This document shows, piece after piece, positions 32,922 to 45,040 of a stretch of DNA of 64,000 bases. Origin of the DNA: Raphanus sativus. Lineage: Eukaryota > Streptophyta > Magnoliopsida > Brassicales > Brassicaceae. Each line of letters starts with the position of its first letter. Positions within the stretch are counted from its first letter, which is position 1. Both the position numbers and the translations under genes were made by a program. The notes under the pieces were generated by a model. The model made no database searches. It was not told the origin of the DNA and was given only the letters and a program-made list of their open reading frames with translations. Where the stretch lies: contig NC_079515.1 in NCBI RefSeq assembly GCF_000801105.2, positions 39,689,920 to 39,753,919 on the forward strand. The letters are read 5' to 3'.

Positions 32922-33755
32922 ATGGAGATGTTAAGAGCAAGGGGAAGCAGCACAAACGGCGTCGTTCAAGTCCCCAATCTTTTGCAGAAGTTTTTCGTCA
33001 CGAGCAACCATTTTTGTCACATAGACTCTGAGCATGGTGAGAATCGGGAAGAGGCAAAGAAGAGAGATGCTGAAGAAGAAGAAGAAGGTAAAGATATCGA
33101 GCTAACGTTAGGTCTTTCTCTCAATGGTCAGTTTGGTACGGATCCGAGATCGAGGAAAAGGAAGAGCTTTGAACTGGCTCGATCTTCTTCCATACCGGAA
33201 GGTTTCGTCTTCGACGGCCAAAGATCCGGCGGAGATATGCGGCAGACGGGAGTTTCGGACATGTTCCAGCTGGATCGGACGCGTTCTCTGCCTGTCAAAA
33301 CGGAGATCGAGGCGAAGAGGAAGCGACCGGAGAAGACAGAGGTCCAAGCCGAGGCGAAGCCGTTTCTGTCATTTAACGTTCCTCCTCCTCCGACAAAGGA
33401 GAATGATGGTTTTCTTGCCCCCGGTCCGGTCAGCGGGAGGGGCAAAAATGGAAACACGACGAAGAAAAAGAACCAAGAAGTTTCGGGGATGGAGAAGGCT
33501 AGGAACATTTTAGAAGACATGCCTTGTGTGTCTACGAGGGATGTCGGAGCTGACGGGAAACGTGTGGAGGGGTTTCTTTATTGGTACGGAGGTAGCAAGG
33601 AGGAGGTTAAGATAGTGTGTGTTTGCCACGGCAGTTTTCTTTCACCGGCGGAGTTCGTTAGGCACGGCGGTGGCACCGTGGCCGATGGTGGCGATGATGT
33701 TACGAGTAACCCTCTTAGACATATTGTTGTTAAACTTCCCTCTTCTTCTTTGTAG
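32922..33755 (+). CDS. AFP4: Ninja-family AFP protein (ABI5-binding protein), TMAC2-like
   Basis: One open frame of 277 residues from the first ATG (32922). Ninja/AFP proteins repress ABA and jasmonate signalling in the nucleus by recruiting TOPLESS co-repressors. Visible features are an EAR motif LTLGLSL (61-67), a basic patch RSRKRK directly after it, an SxSIPEG phrase, a second basic region and a C-terminal Jas-like/C domain (about 225-270: [28 protein letters not shown]). In the family this C domain binds ABI5-type bZIPs. It converges on the RPK2-type gene, with a tandem repeat between them. The right copy (52444-53276) is frameshifted. Confidence 0.92.
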   Translation: MEMLRARGSSTNGVVQVPNLLQKFFVTSNHFCHIDSEHGENREEAKKRDAEEEEEGKDIELTLGLSLNGQFGTDPRSRKRKSFELARSSSIPEGFVFDGQRSGGDMRQTGVSDMFQLDRTRSLPVKTEIEAKRKRPEKTEVQAEAKPFLSFNVPPPPTKENDGFLAPGPVSGRGKNGNTTKKKNQEVSGMEKARNILEDMPCVSTRDVGADGKRVEGFLYWYGGSKEEVKIVCVCHGSFLSPAEFVRHGGGTVADGGDDVTSNPLRHIVVKLPSSSL

Positions 33756-33820
33756 TTCATAATACTCTTTTAGAACCCAATTGTTGTTAAACAAAATATT
33801 TTGTTTAATCTGGATTCACA

Positions 33821-34355
33821 TCGAGTTTCTATAAGGTTAATTGTATTATTTTCAAACTTTTTTAAAAACAATTTTAGGGTATTTTACTGAAAGATTACAA
33901 AGAGAAGAACTCAAAATATAATAAAACAATTTACAAGTGGGAAAAAAACAATTTACAAGTGGGAAAACATATTAGCTACATTTCTTAAATGATCTAGATT
34001 CATCCTGTTTTCAAATCACATTGGGTTTCTATAGGGTTAATTGTATCATTTTCAAACATTTCAATACAATTTTAGGCTATTTTCAAAAAAATTACAAAGA
34101 AAATAACTCAAAACTATATAATAAAACAATTTACAAGTGATAAAGAAAATATTAGCTACATTTTCTTAAACGATCTAGATTCATTCTGTTTTCAAATCAC
34201 ATCGAGTTTCTATAGGGTTAATTGTATCATTTTTAAACATTTCAATACAATTTTAGGCTATTTTCAAAAAAAGATTACAGAGAAAATAACTCAAAACTAT
34301 ATAATAAAACAATTTACAAGTGATAAAAAAAAACATATTAGCTACATTTTAACTA
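33821..34355 (+). repeat. Triplicated 180-200-bp tandem repeat at the RPK2 3' end
   Basis: Three direct copies start at 33821, 34021 and 34202. Each begins (tcgag/ttggg)tttctata and contains gttaattgtat, caattttagg, ataaaacaatttacaagtg and attagctacatttt. The third copy runs up to the RPK2 stop codon region, so the unit derives from the 3' UTR of that gene. The first copy is longer because caatttacaagtggg is itself repeated. The same array occurs in the right block. Confidence 0.85.
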
Positions 34356-34358
34356 TTG

Positions 34359-35504
34359 CTAGACAAGATGACGAAGCTGAGGTTGGAGCTGTTTCAACCG
34401 TAGTACAACCTGCTTCATCGTCGGTCTCGTCGATAAAGAATCCAACGTACAGATAACCGCTAAGTGAAGAACCTCAACGAGATCATCATGCGGACCAACA
34501 TCCCATAAACCGGCGGTGAAAAACTCCTTGGCCCGTCCTTGTCTCAACAACATGTCACCCCACTGCACAATGTTGAAACCGTTACCGTACGAAACAAAAG
34601 ACGGATCAAGCACTTTCTTGTCCGAAAGCAGCTCCAAAAGCACCACTCCGTAGCTGTAAACATCCGCTTTATCCGAAACCCGGCAAGTCATCGCGTACTC
34701 CGGTGCCACGTATCCAAACGTACCGGCAACGCCCGTCGTTGCGTGCGTTTCCGATGCCCCGAGCAGCCTCGCTAACCCGAAATCAGATAAATAAGCGTTG
34801 TGATCATCGTCTAAGAGGATGTTGCTCGGTTTGACATCACGGTGAAGAACACGTGGGACGCATTGGTCGTGGAGGTAAGCGAGAGCTCGAGCTACGTCGA
34901 GAGCGATCCTGTGAAGAACTCTCCAGTCTGCAGCTCTCGTGGAACGTTCTCGGATGAATTTCTCGAGGTTGCCTCCGGGGAGATAGTTGTAAACCAAGAA
35001 CATCTCGGTCTCGCTCGCGTGGTAACCAACGAGAGTCACGAGGTTCGGGTGCTTAAGCCTACCGAGAGTTTTGATCTCTGCGTGGAACTGTTGGACGCCT
35101 TGGAACCGTCCTATAGAGAGGCGTTTGATAGCGACGACAACGTCTTGGTCTTGAGAGATTACCGCTTTGTAAGTTGCTCCGAATCCGCCGTTACCGATGA
35201 GATTACTAGCGTTGAAGTTTCTCGTAGCTCTAACAACGTTGTCGAAGGTTATTGCAACTCCTGTGTCGATGAACATAGTGACTTCTCGTTTGGTAGTGGT
35301 GGCTGTGATCTTTGATCTTGGATGCAACTTCCTCGCGAAGAGGAAGAGAATGACAAGAGCGATGAGAACTGAGACAATGGCTGAAGCTGAGGCGATGGAA
35401 GCAATCTCTAGCGAGTTGTATCCGCTGCCTTCTTTCCCTGAAGGCGCAGCGTTGTCGTCGAGTGGCGAAGATGCATAATCCTGCTGCGTGATAGAATCTC
35501 CCAT
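34359..35504 (-). CDS. RPK2/TOAD2-type receptor kinase lacking the LRR ectodomain
   Basis: An open frame of 381 residues matching only the C-terminal third of RPK2, an LRR receptor kinase of about 1150 residues involved in meristem, anther and embryo patterning. Visible parts are a juxtamembrane stretch (1-33), a membrane helix (about 34-57) and a kinase with GNGGFG (104-109), K127, HRD (221-223), DFG (241-243) and APE (267-269). All key catalytic residues are present. No LRR sequence lies upstream. Instead an acceptor-like T run plus ACTTACAG sits 18 bp before the ATG, and a leader-like GA-rich region lies near 36000-36090. Both block copies are identical here, so the truncation is probably real. 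Confidence 0.85.
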   Translation of the reverse strand: MGDSITQQDYASSPLDDNAAPSGKEGSGYNSLEIASIASASAIVSVLIALVILFLFARKLHPRSKITATTTKREVTMFIDTGVAITFDNVVRATRNFNASNLIGNGGFGATYKAVISQDQDVVVAIKRLSIGRFQGVQQFHAEIKTLGRLKHPNLVTLVGYHASETEMFLVYNYLPGGNLEKFIRERSTRAADWRVLHRIALDVARALAYLHDQCVPRVLHRDVKPSNILLDDDHNAYLSDFGLARLLGASETHATTGVAGTFGYVAPEYAMTCRVSDKADVYSYGVVLLELLSDKKVLDPSFVSYGNGFNIVQWGDMLLRQGRAKEFFTAGLWDVGPHDDLVEVLHLAVICTLDSLSTRPTMKQVVLRLKQLQPQLRHLV

Positions 35505-36849
35505 GGGGGCCTAGTAGGGAATCTGTAAGTTTAAAAAAAAAACACATGGCAATGAAGATTAAAAACATCAGCAAATCTCCAACTTCAAATCACAATCCCA
35601 ATTCGATTCAACTTCAATCATAAAGTTTAGTAACTGAATTAAAAATAAAAAGACACCCTTTGCAAAACCAAACACTGAACAGAGGTTCCTAAAGACAGAG
35701 ATTTAGTTCATTGTAAAGACACAATCTTTATCTTCAAAAACATGGATAATCAAGTTAATAGGATGAATACACACAAAACCCACCAATTACTATCGAGTTT
35801 GAGGAAGCCCACAAGCCAGAAAAATAAAATAAAATAAAATCAGGCAAAGATGTTATCTTCGTGACTTATCCCCAAATGTTTGAACCCTAAACCCACCTCT
35901 CAAAGTCTCCTACTTCGAGCAAAATTCCTTTCTTTACGGTTTGAAACAATCTCAGGTTCGAGCCTTTAAACCTAGTTTAACGAGATGATAAGACTAGAAA
36001 GCTTTTTTTTTTAGTGAGAGAAACTGATGAAGCAGAGAGGTTGAAGTTTAAAAGAACAGAGGAGAGAGATGAAAATTCAACACTGTCACACGCGTCTTTT
36101 TCTTCTCTCTCTTTTTATTTTTTTAAAATATTAATGAATCAAAATCTTGTCTGAACAAAAGAGTAGGGTCCATTTTGTTTATTTCCTATTGGCTGACAAA
36201 ACATTTTCGTATTTTTAACTTCGAGCTATTCATTATTAAGAGTTTTTTAAACACTTATTAAGAGTTTTTAAACACTTATTAAGAGTTTTTTATTTATTTA
36301 TTTATTAAAAGTTCTATAATAACAAAATAAATCATGTTGTAAAGTTTACATTTTTTGTTAAACATTGTAGTATCACCGCATCAAATCGCAATAGGTACAT
36401 GATTGATAATAGTAGGTAGATGCGAGATTATCTTATCACTAAATTGGAGGGAGCATTTATATTGTTTATTCAAATCAACGTAGAACATGTTAAGAGAAGA
36501 AAAAAATGTCATGAGTGAAAAAAATGTAACAAAGAGTGAATAAAATCTAACAAAAAAACGAGCTGTTCAAAAAAAGAGAATAAAATGTAACAATATTGCA
36601 ACTCTCCCAATGTGACGTAGAACATGTTAAGAGAAAAAAATTGTTAATGAGTGATAGTAAAATGTAACAATATTGCAACTCTCCTAGTGTGCTCCAAGAC
36701 GAATCAATCTCTTATCAACCAATGTTCAAGGAAAGATCTCTGAAGCTAGTATTTATTATAGATATATACATCTATGTATATGGATGTGCATATAACTCGA
36801 ACTACAAAATCGTTGTTTTTACAATCGAATTACAAAGTCAGTTCCACAG

Positions 36850-37342
36850 ACTTAATAATACTTCTGTGAACCTATGATTGTAATAGAACTACTTATTCAT
36901 ATATTAAAGAAAATACTTACTACGCTAGAAGAAACTATGAGTTTACTGTAAAATCCAAAAAAAAAATCACAAAAAGAGTAACACATTGACATCACAAATG
37001 CAAGCTAGAATCTAAAAGTTATATATATATTATTTTTTAAACATACTTTTAGTTCATAATACAATTACATATTTGGCTATGACCAAAGTCTCTCATTCAG
37101 ATTGAAGAGTAGATTTTTAAGTGCAATGATCATAATATGAACAAGTTATGATCAAGAAATTACCAAAGCATTAATTTGGTCGACTTTAAAAAGAGGTGCA
37201 ACGTCGCTTTTTATTTGAATCTTCCACGGTCTATATCCTCTATTTCTTTGTCAGTGAGACGTTGCGATTGCCATTCCATATTTTGTTGAAGTTTCAACAG
37301 GTCTTCCTAGAATGGGTTTTTTCTCCGAAAGTAATAAAAATA

Positions 37343-37385
<43 letters not shown>

Positions 37386-37850
37386 AATAAACTTGAAAAC
37401 TGAAAAATACATATTCCCCCTGGAAGTGGTTATTGTTCATAACTATATTTTTAAATTTACATGTAATTACAAAGTAATTTCCAACTTACACTAATTTTGT
37501 GAACTTATGATTGTAATATAATTATCTATTAATATATTAAAGAAAATACTTATTACGCTATTAGAAACTATGAATTTACACTCAAATCCAAAAACACAAA
37601 AAAAAATACCACATTGACATCACAAATACAAGATAAACCTAAAACTAGGATATCTGAATAAACTTGAAAGCTGAAAAATACATTTTACCCCTGAAAGTGG
37701 TTACTATGCTTTGCTACATTATATTTCAAATTTACTTGTAAGAAAACTTCATAATCAGTCACATATTTGAAAATATAAGAAAGTGCATTAATGCTTGTGT
37801 GACAAAAAAAAAGAAAGTGCATTAATGCATGTGACAGATGTGTTTCCTTA
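36850..37850 (+). repeat. Diverged direct repeats in intergenic DNA
   Basis: A block at about 36862-37018 (tgtgaacctatgattgtaat to acacattgacatcacaaat) recurs diverged at about 37493-37650. A second pair starts gaataaacttgaaa at about 37384 and 37655. A 32-bp unit agaaagtgcattaatgc is doubled near 37788-37845. These point to old local duplications and not to a coding element. Confidence 0.65.
37345..37382. repeat. (AT)19 microsatellite
   Basis: An uninterrupted AT run of 38 bases. The matching run in the right block has 18 units (56866-56901). Confidence 0.95.
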
Positions 37851-38437
37851 TAACCAAAATATTGAGAAATTGGGGGAACCAGAACCTATAATCACATAAA
37901 AGATGTTTTTCGGTTGTTCAAAAAAAAAGATGTTTTTCTATTTGGTACTATGAAATTTTGACCTTGACAATTATGAGAAGCTAAAATGTAACCCTTTATG
38001 TAAAAAATAACCTAATGAAATGTTAGTAAAAAAAACTAATGAAATAGTCACATAGATCATAAGAACACCCTTAAAATTAGTATGTTGGTAAAGTTTAGGT
38101 GAAATAAATAATGAATAATAAATTGCCGCTTTGGTTTTTTTACCATGCTGTGGATGTAGCTTGGTTTTCTCGTAGACTTTTGTCCCATATGATAGATAAT
38201 GGTATAGTTGGTTTCGTACTAGTTAATATATGTTGTTTTAGTCCAGTTAGTTAATACTGACTGTAGTTTGACACTGGATCATTATAATTCATAACAGTTA
38301 CAATCATCTTCTGGAATATTAGTTTTGTATATATGCAATTCATTTCTAACATTATAAACAGCCCATCTGGTTAAACACAAAGAATACAAAAACAAGAATA
38401 AAATCCTTTTCCAAACAAAAAGCATGGAGAAAGTACA

Positions 38438-38770
38438 ATGGGTTCAGAATCTTCAAAGCTGAATGAAGTAGAGATGGTGTTCATGGGTGAAGCCAAAATG
38501 GATGTAATCTGAGGCCATCAGTTCGTGTGCCGGTTGAAGGAATTGGGGTCTAGACACGAAGAACTCACATGGTTAATCAACAAATTCAATGCGCTTCTGA
38601 AATATGCATTGATCAATCCAATAACAAAGGAGGATTTCATAAAACACATGAAGTTATGTCTTTTTGAATATCACAAAGCCATTGGTGAAATGGAGACCGA
38701 ACTAGAGAACTTGATTAGTGCCACAAGACCATTTCCCTACTTTATATTCTATTTTTTTGCTTCATTTTGA
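38438..38770 (+). pseudogene. Unidentified small gene with an in-frame stop
   Basis: From ATG at 38438 the frame reads 24 codons to a TGA at 38510-38512. It then continues open in the same frame to 38770, giving a second segment that looks like a charged helical protein (LKELGSRHEELTWLINKF, KAIGEMETELENL). I do not recognise the family. The right copy (57957-58289) has the same stop, so it is not a sequencing slip confined to one contig. It could be a pseudogene of a short coiled-coil protein, or translation could start downstream of the stop. Confidence 0.45.
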
Positions 38771-39821
38771 ATATTTTTTTGCTTAAATATTACTTTATTT
38801 CTTATTTCAAAATGAAATAATGACAGTACTGCTTTAAATTTCTAGATTTATTGTTCATGTTTTCATTTTTAGATTTATTAGGTATACGAGCCATACATTT
38901 ATAGTGATATCTTTTGGAACTAAAGTGAACCAAAGACATGGCAATATGTATCGAATCGTCTATATCAACACCACACCTAAATCCCATGATCTTAAATTGA
39001 TTTATAATCTTATATAGTGTTTTAACAAAGATGCAGAGAATCCATAGAGGATAAGTAACAGTAACATATAAAAAGACTTTTTGTGGCGAAATATAGTTAA
39101 ATAATATATAAGTTAACAATACTAATATTGTTTTGTGTATTAAAAATAAATTAAAATTTAGAAGGATTAGTTTGATATAAAACAATTAAAATGTATCTGA
39201 AAATTTTGATATCCTAAGTATTTTTAAGAATAAAATAGGTAACATACTTAATAACATCTATTTACATAAGAGAATAAATATCTTTAACAATAAAAACAGA
39301 AATGAAATGGGTAGGTAATAACATCTTGTATTTCCCTGAGACCCTGAGGATGGCATCACGCTCCAGGTTAGCTATCTGCTCCTGGAACTTAGAATTCTAA
39401 AAGATATCAGGCAAGACATCCAAAGCCTGGTTCACATTCGAACCAGTAGTTATGCGATGGTAAAACGCCGGCGGCTCCGGTGTCGTTATTCATGCCCATT
39501 AGTTTTATACGGTGGCGCGCTTTATAAAGCAAAACTAATAGTCAACTTCAAACTGAAACATAACAAGTCCGTATTTAGGAACTTTATCCCACAGACCCAC
39601 ACTCATTTGAGCTAATAAGGCCTTATGAAGAAGAAAGTAGGCCCATTAGTGTATAATACCCAGTACGGGTCGGGTTGACGACGCGGATTTGGAGAAAACC
39701 CTAGGCGAAATGTAATGACGCATATATAAACTTACTTGGAGATTGAAAAGGCTAGTCCTTGCGAGAGTGGCGGAGAGAGTTTATTCAGCTGAACCCTCCC
39801 TCCTGTTGTTGAACAATAGCC
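38771..39821. other. Intergenic region with an exon-like remnant upstream of RPS19
   Basis: AT-rich to about 39320. Bases about 39345-39500 are less AT-rich and translate on the minus strand into exon-like text broken by a stop (TTGSNVNQALDVLPDIF, stop, then NSKFQEQIANLERDAILR). I could not identify the source gene. It is the same in the right copy. The last 200 bp form the RPS19 promoter. Confidence 0.45.
39640..39703 (+). promoter_or_regulatory. RPS19 promoter: site II (GGCCCA) and telo-box (AAACCCTA)
   Basis: GGCCCA at 39640-39645 matches the site II element bound by TCP factors, and AAACCCTA at 39696-39703 is a telo-box. The pair is typical of plant ribosomal-protein gene promoters and coordinates them with growth. 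They sit about 120-180 bp before the RPS19 ATG. Confidence 0.7.
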
Positions 39822-40936
<1,115 letters not shown>

Positions 40937-41429
40937 AGATCTGAATCTTGTTTTTTTTAGTTCTTCTACTACTTTTGAAACCAATGTCCTGTTTTTAGTC
41001 CTTTTATCTTTTTCTCTCAAGAACCATTATCAATATCATTGCTGAAGACTTCTCTCATAATGTTCAGAACTTGTTCATCTTTTTTTTGTTGGCTTCTTTG
41101 AACATCTAACTATCATCAAGACATCAACTAAAATACAAAGGCAATAAATGCTAAATGATTTAGAGGAAATGTAGCTTATAAAGAAGCTTTTAATCAAAGC
41201 TTTGAGTAAACTTGCACGTTTCAAGTGATAGAAAAAAATACACGGTGAACCTGAGTATCTGAGAATCAATTTCTCATTACTGTGACGATAACAAAAGATG
41301 GATCATGGTGTAGGAAACTCATTAACGGCTTCTTTAAATGGTAGAAGTTTTGTTTGGGCAAGTTATGATGATAATATGGACAAGAAAAAAAGATAGTGAA
41401 GAAATGTGCAAATGGAAGGCAAAGCATCT

Positions 41430-43534
41430 TTAAAGGTCTTGCTGCTGGTACAAGAGATCGCTCATGTAAGATCCTGTTTCACTCCAAGACGATGTACTGC
41501 AGCATCTCTTGTGTTGAGTTTTGTGAAACTTGGGATCTCGAGGTATCGTCGGGTGCTTGCTCGACCTTCAAAGGCAAACAACAACAACAGTTTATCTGTC
41601 CGAATGAATACTCTTTGTGATGTTTCCATCAAGACGTGAACTGAACTCAGTGAGTGTTTTACTTACCTTCTGGGACGAATGGTCGATCAAAGTATGGCAT
41701 TGGTTGTGCCTTTGGGATCAATTCTTTCCTCAGCCTTCTTAACTCTTCTTCTTCTGCTACCTTTTGTTGCCTTACTCTTTCTGCTTTGTCTTGCTCTATT
41801 AGACTCTTTTTCTCAGCAACCTGGTACACAATAAAACGACCACAAAAAAAATGAAGCCAAACTGCTGAGGATTTAGTATTAGTCACTTGACAGACTGAAA
41901 GACATGTAGAATTTCTGTGTAGGTTCAAGTTCAGGTCATTACTAAAAACTGAAACATGCATCTCTCTATAGTATACCATTGCAAGGTCTTTTACCTGGTA
42001 ATCAAATTCTGCACGTTCCTTTGCTCGAATGTCTGAGTGGAGCTTTAACTCTACTGGTATTGTGATATCTTTCACATAAGGCTTAACCAGAGTCTGAAAC
42101 AGAGAAGAACAACATTGCAATGTTTAATTAACCTTCTGCAAAAGCTTCTTATTTTTTGTTACTTAATACACGGAAAGAATAGTCTCTCACCTCAGGCTCA
42201 TCAGTGTCCAGGGAAGACCTTGAGCTTTTGGGATTCTCATTTTTTCTTCTTCCATCGTCATCTCTTGTAGTTTCTTCGCTAACTCTTCTTCTTTCATTCG
42301 TCCACGTTCCTACGTACACATAGACCAACAATCACAAACAAATCATATCCTCAAAAAAGTTATCTTAATTTGATTATGTCAAGTTTTTTTACCTCAGTTC
42401 TAAGTTTTGAATGGCTTCAAAGAAGTGACTTTGACCTGCTTCTTCTTAGATATTCTACTACCCATTGAAGCAGAGGAGTCCAAGCTCTGTTATAAAATAG
42501 AAATCAAAACTATCACTACAGTCATCAACCATACAAGGAGAGAGAGATATAGCAAGATAATCACTAAGAGTCTAAATAAAACCATATGCTTGCAAACATT
42601 GAAAGCTAACACACACTTACATTTTCTCCTGCTCCTCCTACCACCATTTGAACTTAGGCTTGAAACACTGTAAGAGAACGAAACTGAAGTATGCATAACA
42701 AACAGTTTCAAAATTCGTAAATGAAAATCTCTATTTGGTTACCTGTTGCTGCCCCATGATGAAGAAACTGAGGCAAGAGGTTGTTCTATTCCCAGATTGG
42801 TAGCTGTTTAAAACCAAATCAGATGGTGAAAATGAAGAAGTCCATGTAACTTGGTCTGTCTCAGTTTCCTCTGGACACTTGGGCTGCTGCTGCTGCAGGC
42901 TCATCATCCCAGGCAACCCCCATTTCAGAGCTTTCTTAATCTTCTTATCCTCTGTTGCCTTTGCAAAGGGGAAGCAAGTAAGCTTCTCGAATGCCTTAAC
43001 GAAGATGCATCACTTTACCATATTCAGGGAGGCTCCTTCTGGCTTCTTCGAGCACCTTTTCTCGTCTCCTCTTCATCGAACAATCACCAGTTTCATCTTC
43101 CTCCTCCTCCACATTCAGGCTGGATTCTCCAATTTCTACCTCTCGCTTTTTGAAGAAATCTTCATGCGAAGCACGGAGAGTTTCGTATGCAACACAAACG
43201 CATTTCTTCATGTTTCTTAGCTCCACACTTACACTCCACAGACGCTGAATCCTCCTTCTTCTTCTTCTTCTTCTTCACCACCACGAATCTCCTCTCTCTG
43301 ATACGATTCCTTGGTGAAAACGCCGCCAGGCTAGGATTAAGCTTCGATCTCGTTACCCTTCTCCGCGGATTCACTCGACTTCGCGAACGGAGAGCCGGAG
43401 ATCCTCACCGGAGTCTCGTGTGGGACGTTAGGATTCGAATTCTCCGATGAAACCGAAACCACTTGAGGCTTCGATTGAGATATGATCTGATCATCCATCA
43501 CTAGAGTCTCAGGTTTAGCATTCTTCGACTCCAT
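41430..43534 (-). CDS. TPX2-family microtubule protein, left copy (frameshifted in this sequence)
   Basis: Seven minus-strand exons can be placed by comparison with the right copy: 42743-43534, 42621-42667, 42393-42486, 42191-42309, 41995-42093, 41667-41820 and 41430-41565. Relative to the right copy, this one has net +4 in exon 1, +1 in exon 2, +1 in exon 3, -1 in exon 4 and -1 in exon 6, most of them in homopolymers. No continuous frame therefore survives. The conserved TPX2 region (KAQPMPYFDRPF near 41680) is recognisable. In every informative case the right copy agrees with the family sequence, so the breaks are most likely consensus errors. Confidence 0.85.
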
Positions 43535-44089
43535 CGAAGATGATGACAGAGTAATAAGTTCGCCAAGGGATGGATCAAAAACTCAATCGCAACTCAAAAA
43601 TTAGGGTTCTTACGAAGTGAGTACTGATGCAAAATTATTGGAAGGGAAGAAGAGAGGAGAGGAGGGAAAATATGGGGCAAAATCTGACCGTTGCGACTTT
43701 TTTGGAGGCGCAATTTGTAACGGTTCGTTAATTACGGATATGGATTAGTTTTTTGATTTCAAATTTTTTGGTTTAATGCTGCAAAATTATGAATGTCCAT
43801 TGGGTTAGGGCCCAAACTAACATTCGCCTGGCCTCTGTTTCTTCCTGAATGCCACGTCGGACCTTCCAATTGAAACCAAAGGTGCTTGTTCATGCTTCTT
43901 TCTTCTTTCCCTCGCCTACTAATCTCTCTGTTTCTCTACTCTCTCCCTCGCTCACTCTCCCTCGCTCACTCTCCATCTCGTTTTCTCGGGAAAGTGAAGA
44001 AAAATCTATTCTTTTAGCTCATGTTTCTTTGGTGACTAGTGAAGAGTCTTTTGGCGTAATCATCTCTGAGTCCAACGAGCTTGGCGTCG
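43535..44089. promoter_or_regulatory. Divergent promoter region between TPX2-family and C2H2 genes
   Basis: About 555 bp separate the two divergent start codons. It contains the minus-strand TPX2 leader and a pyrimidine-rich leader (ctctctccctcgctcac repeats, 43930-43980) on the plus side. A GGGCCC palindrome lies at 43807-43812. A plus-strand frame from 43849 is probably leader sequence and not a protein. Confidence 0.45.
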
Positions 44090-45040
44090 ATGGAAGATCA
44101 TCAAGAATTCGAGAAACCCATCTTCGAATTACACCCCAGGAAGGCTCGAAGCTCTCGAAAATAAGAAGAAGAATGGCTTAGTAGAATCGATGAATCATCA
44201 TCACTACGAAGAGATCTTTTGCTACTACGGATTGAGGGGAAGCCCGAAGAGAACAACCACCCAGAAATCTCTAAGGATTAGGAAGCGTCTGATTCGTTGC
44301 GGAGAATGTGGTAAAGGGTTTCGATATGAGAAATGCCTGAGGAATCATACACAAACTATGCATTCGCTTGAAGAGAATAAGAAGAAGAAGAAGAGCGAAA
44401 GGGATCTGTTGTGTATCTTCAGAAGTGATGTGCAGAGGAGAAAGAGATCCAAAAGAGTTTCCAGGTACAAGAAGATTCTTCCTCCACCCTCTGTTCTTCT
44501 TCTTCTTCTACGTTTGCCAAGGATGGAGAACTGTTACAAGTCGCTGAGTCTCTGATTATGTTGTCTAAGAGTGGTCATGCTCTGTTTCGAATCTAGAGAT
44601 GAATCAGACCGAATGTGAAGATGAGCAAAAACTGGTTTAGCAAATTAGTTGATGGGCTATGAGTAATAGAAGGTCGAAAGAGCTTTTGGGTTTCTTGGGA
44701 GACAAGAAGGTTATGAAGGAAGATGAAATCGGGCCAGAAGCAGAAACAGGTAGGAGCAGAGAGTTTTGGAGAACAAGTTAGATTGGAGAGAGTGAGTTTG
44801 GACGAAATGTTGAAGAAAGCTGAAAGCGATACAGGACAGAAACTTGGGGGTCAAGAAGCTGTGTTTGAAGCTTCAAATGCAGCAGCAAGTAAGGGTAACA
44901 ATGAGCATAGGTGCAGGGTCTGTGAGAGGGTATTCTCGACGTATCAAGCTCTGGGTGGTCATCAGACGGTCCATAGAATGAAGAACAATTCTGAAAAGTC
45001 AAAGCATGAGATGCAGAGAAGAGTGAGTAGTAGAAGCTGA
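44090..45040 (+). CDS. C2H2 zinc-finger protein with QALGGH finger, left copy (frameshifted in this sequence)
   Basis: The frame starts MEDHQEFEKPIFELHPRK at 44090. An extra A in a four-A run (44158-44161) breaks it; the right copy has three A and stays open. Continuing in the restored frame, a first finger CGECGKGFRYEK...HTQTMH lies near 44301-44366. Downstream at 44901-44980 a plant-type finger carries the QALGGH signature. At least two further one-base shifts lie between about 44490 and 44700. QALGGH C2H2 proteins are nuclear DNA-binding regulators. It is collinear with AT3G01030. The breaks are probably sequence errors. Confidence 0.75.

Larger units (their letters stand above)
35505..38437. 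other. RPK2-type leader/promoter and AT-rich intergenic DNA
   Basis: Bases 35505-36110 hold the probable leader of the minus-strand kinase gene: a 3' splice-like site at 35522-35530 and a GA-rich leader near 36000-36090. Small tandem duplications occur at 36233-36290 (three cttattaagagttttt units) and 36479-36690 (two units starting cgtagaacatgttaagag). The remainder is AT-rich with no recognisable gene. Frames at 36689-36877 and 37196-37390 come from low-complexity DNA. Confidence 0.5.

Noticed and set aside
34842..35315. A 157-codon plus-strand frame antisense to the RPK2-type kinase (also 54361-54834)
   Set aside because: It lies wholly within the conserved kinase coding sequence in an opposite frame. 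The kinase motifs show which strand codes.
42879..43220. Plus-strand frames over TPX2 exon 1 (also 62239-62979)
   Set aside because: They are antisense to a spliced, family-matching minus-strand gene. The length at 62239-62979 results from the low-complexity Lys and Glu tracts.
43849..44181. A 110-codon frame starting MPRRTFQLKP upstream of the C2H2 gene
   Set aside because: It is a pyrimidine-rich leader reading that overlaps the real start (MEDHQEFEKP) in another frame, and its length differs between copies because of a one-base indel.
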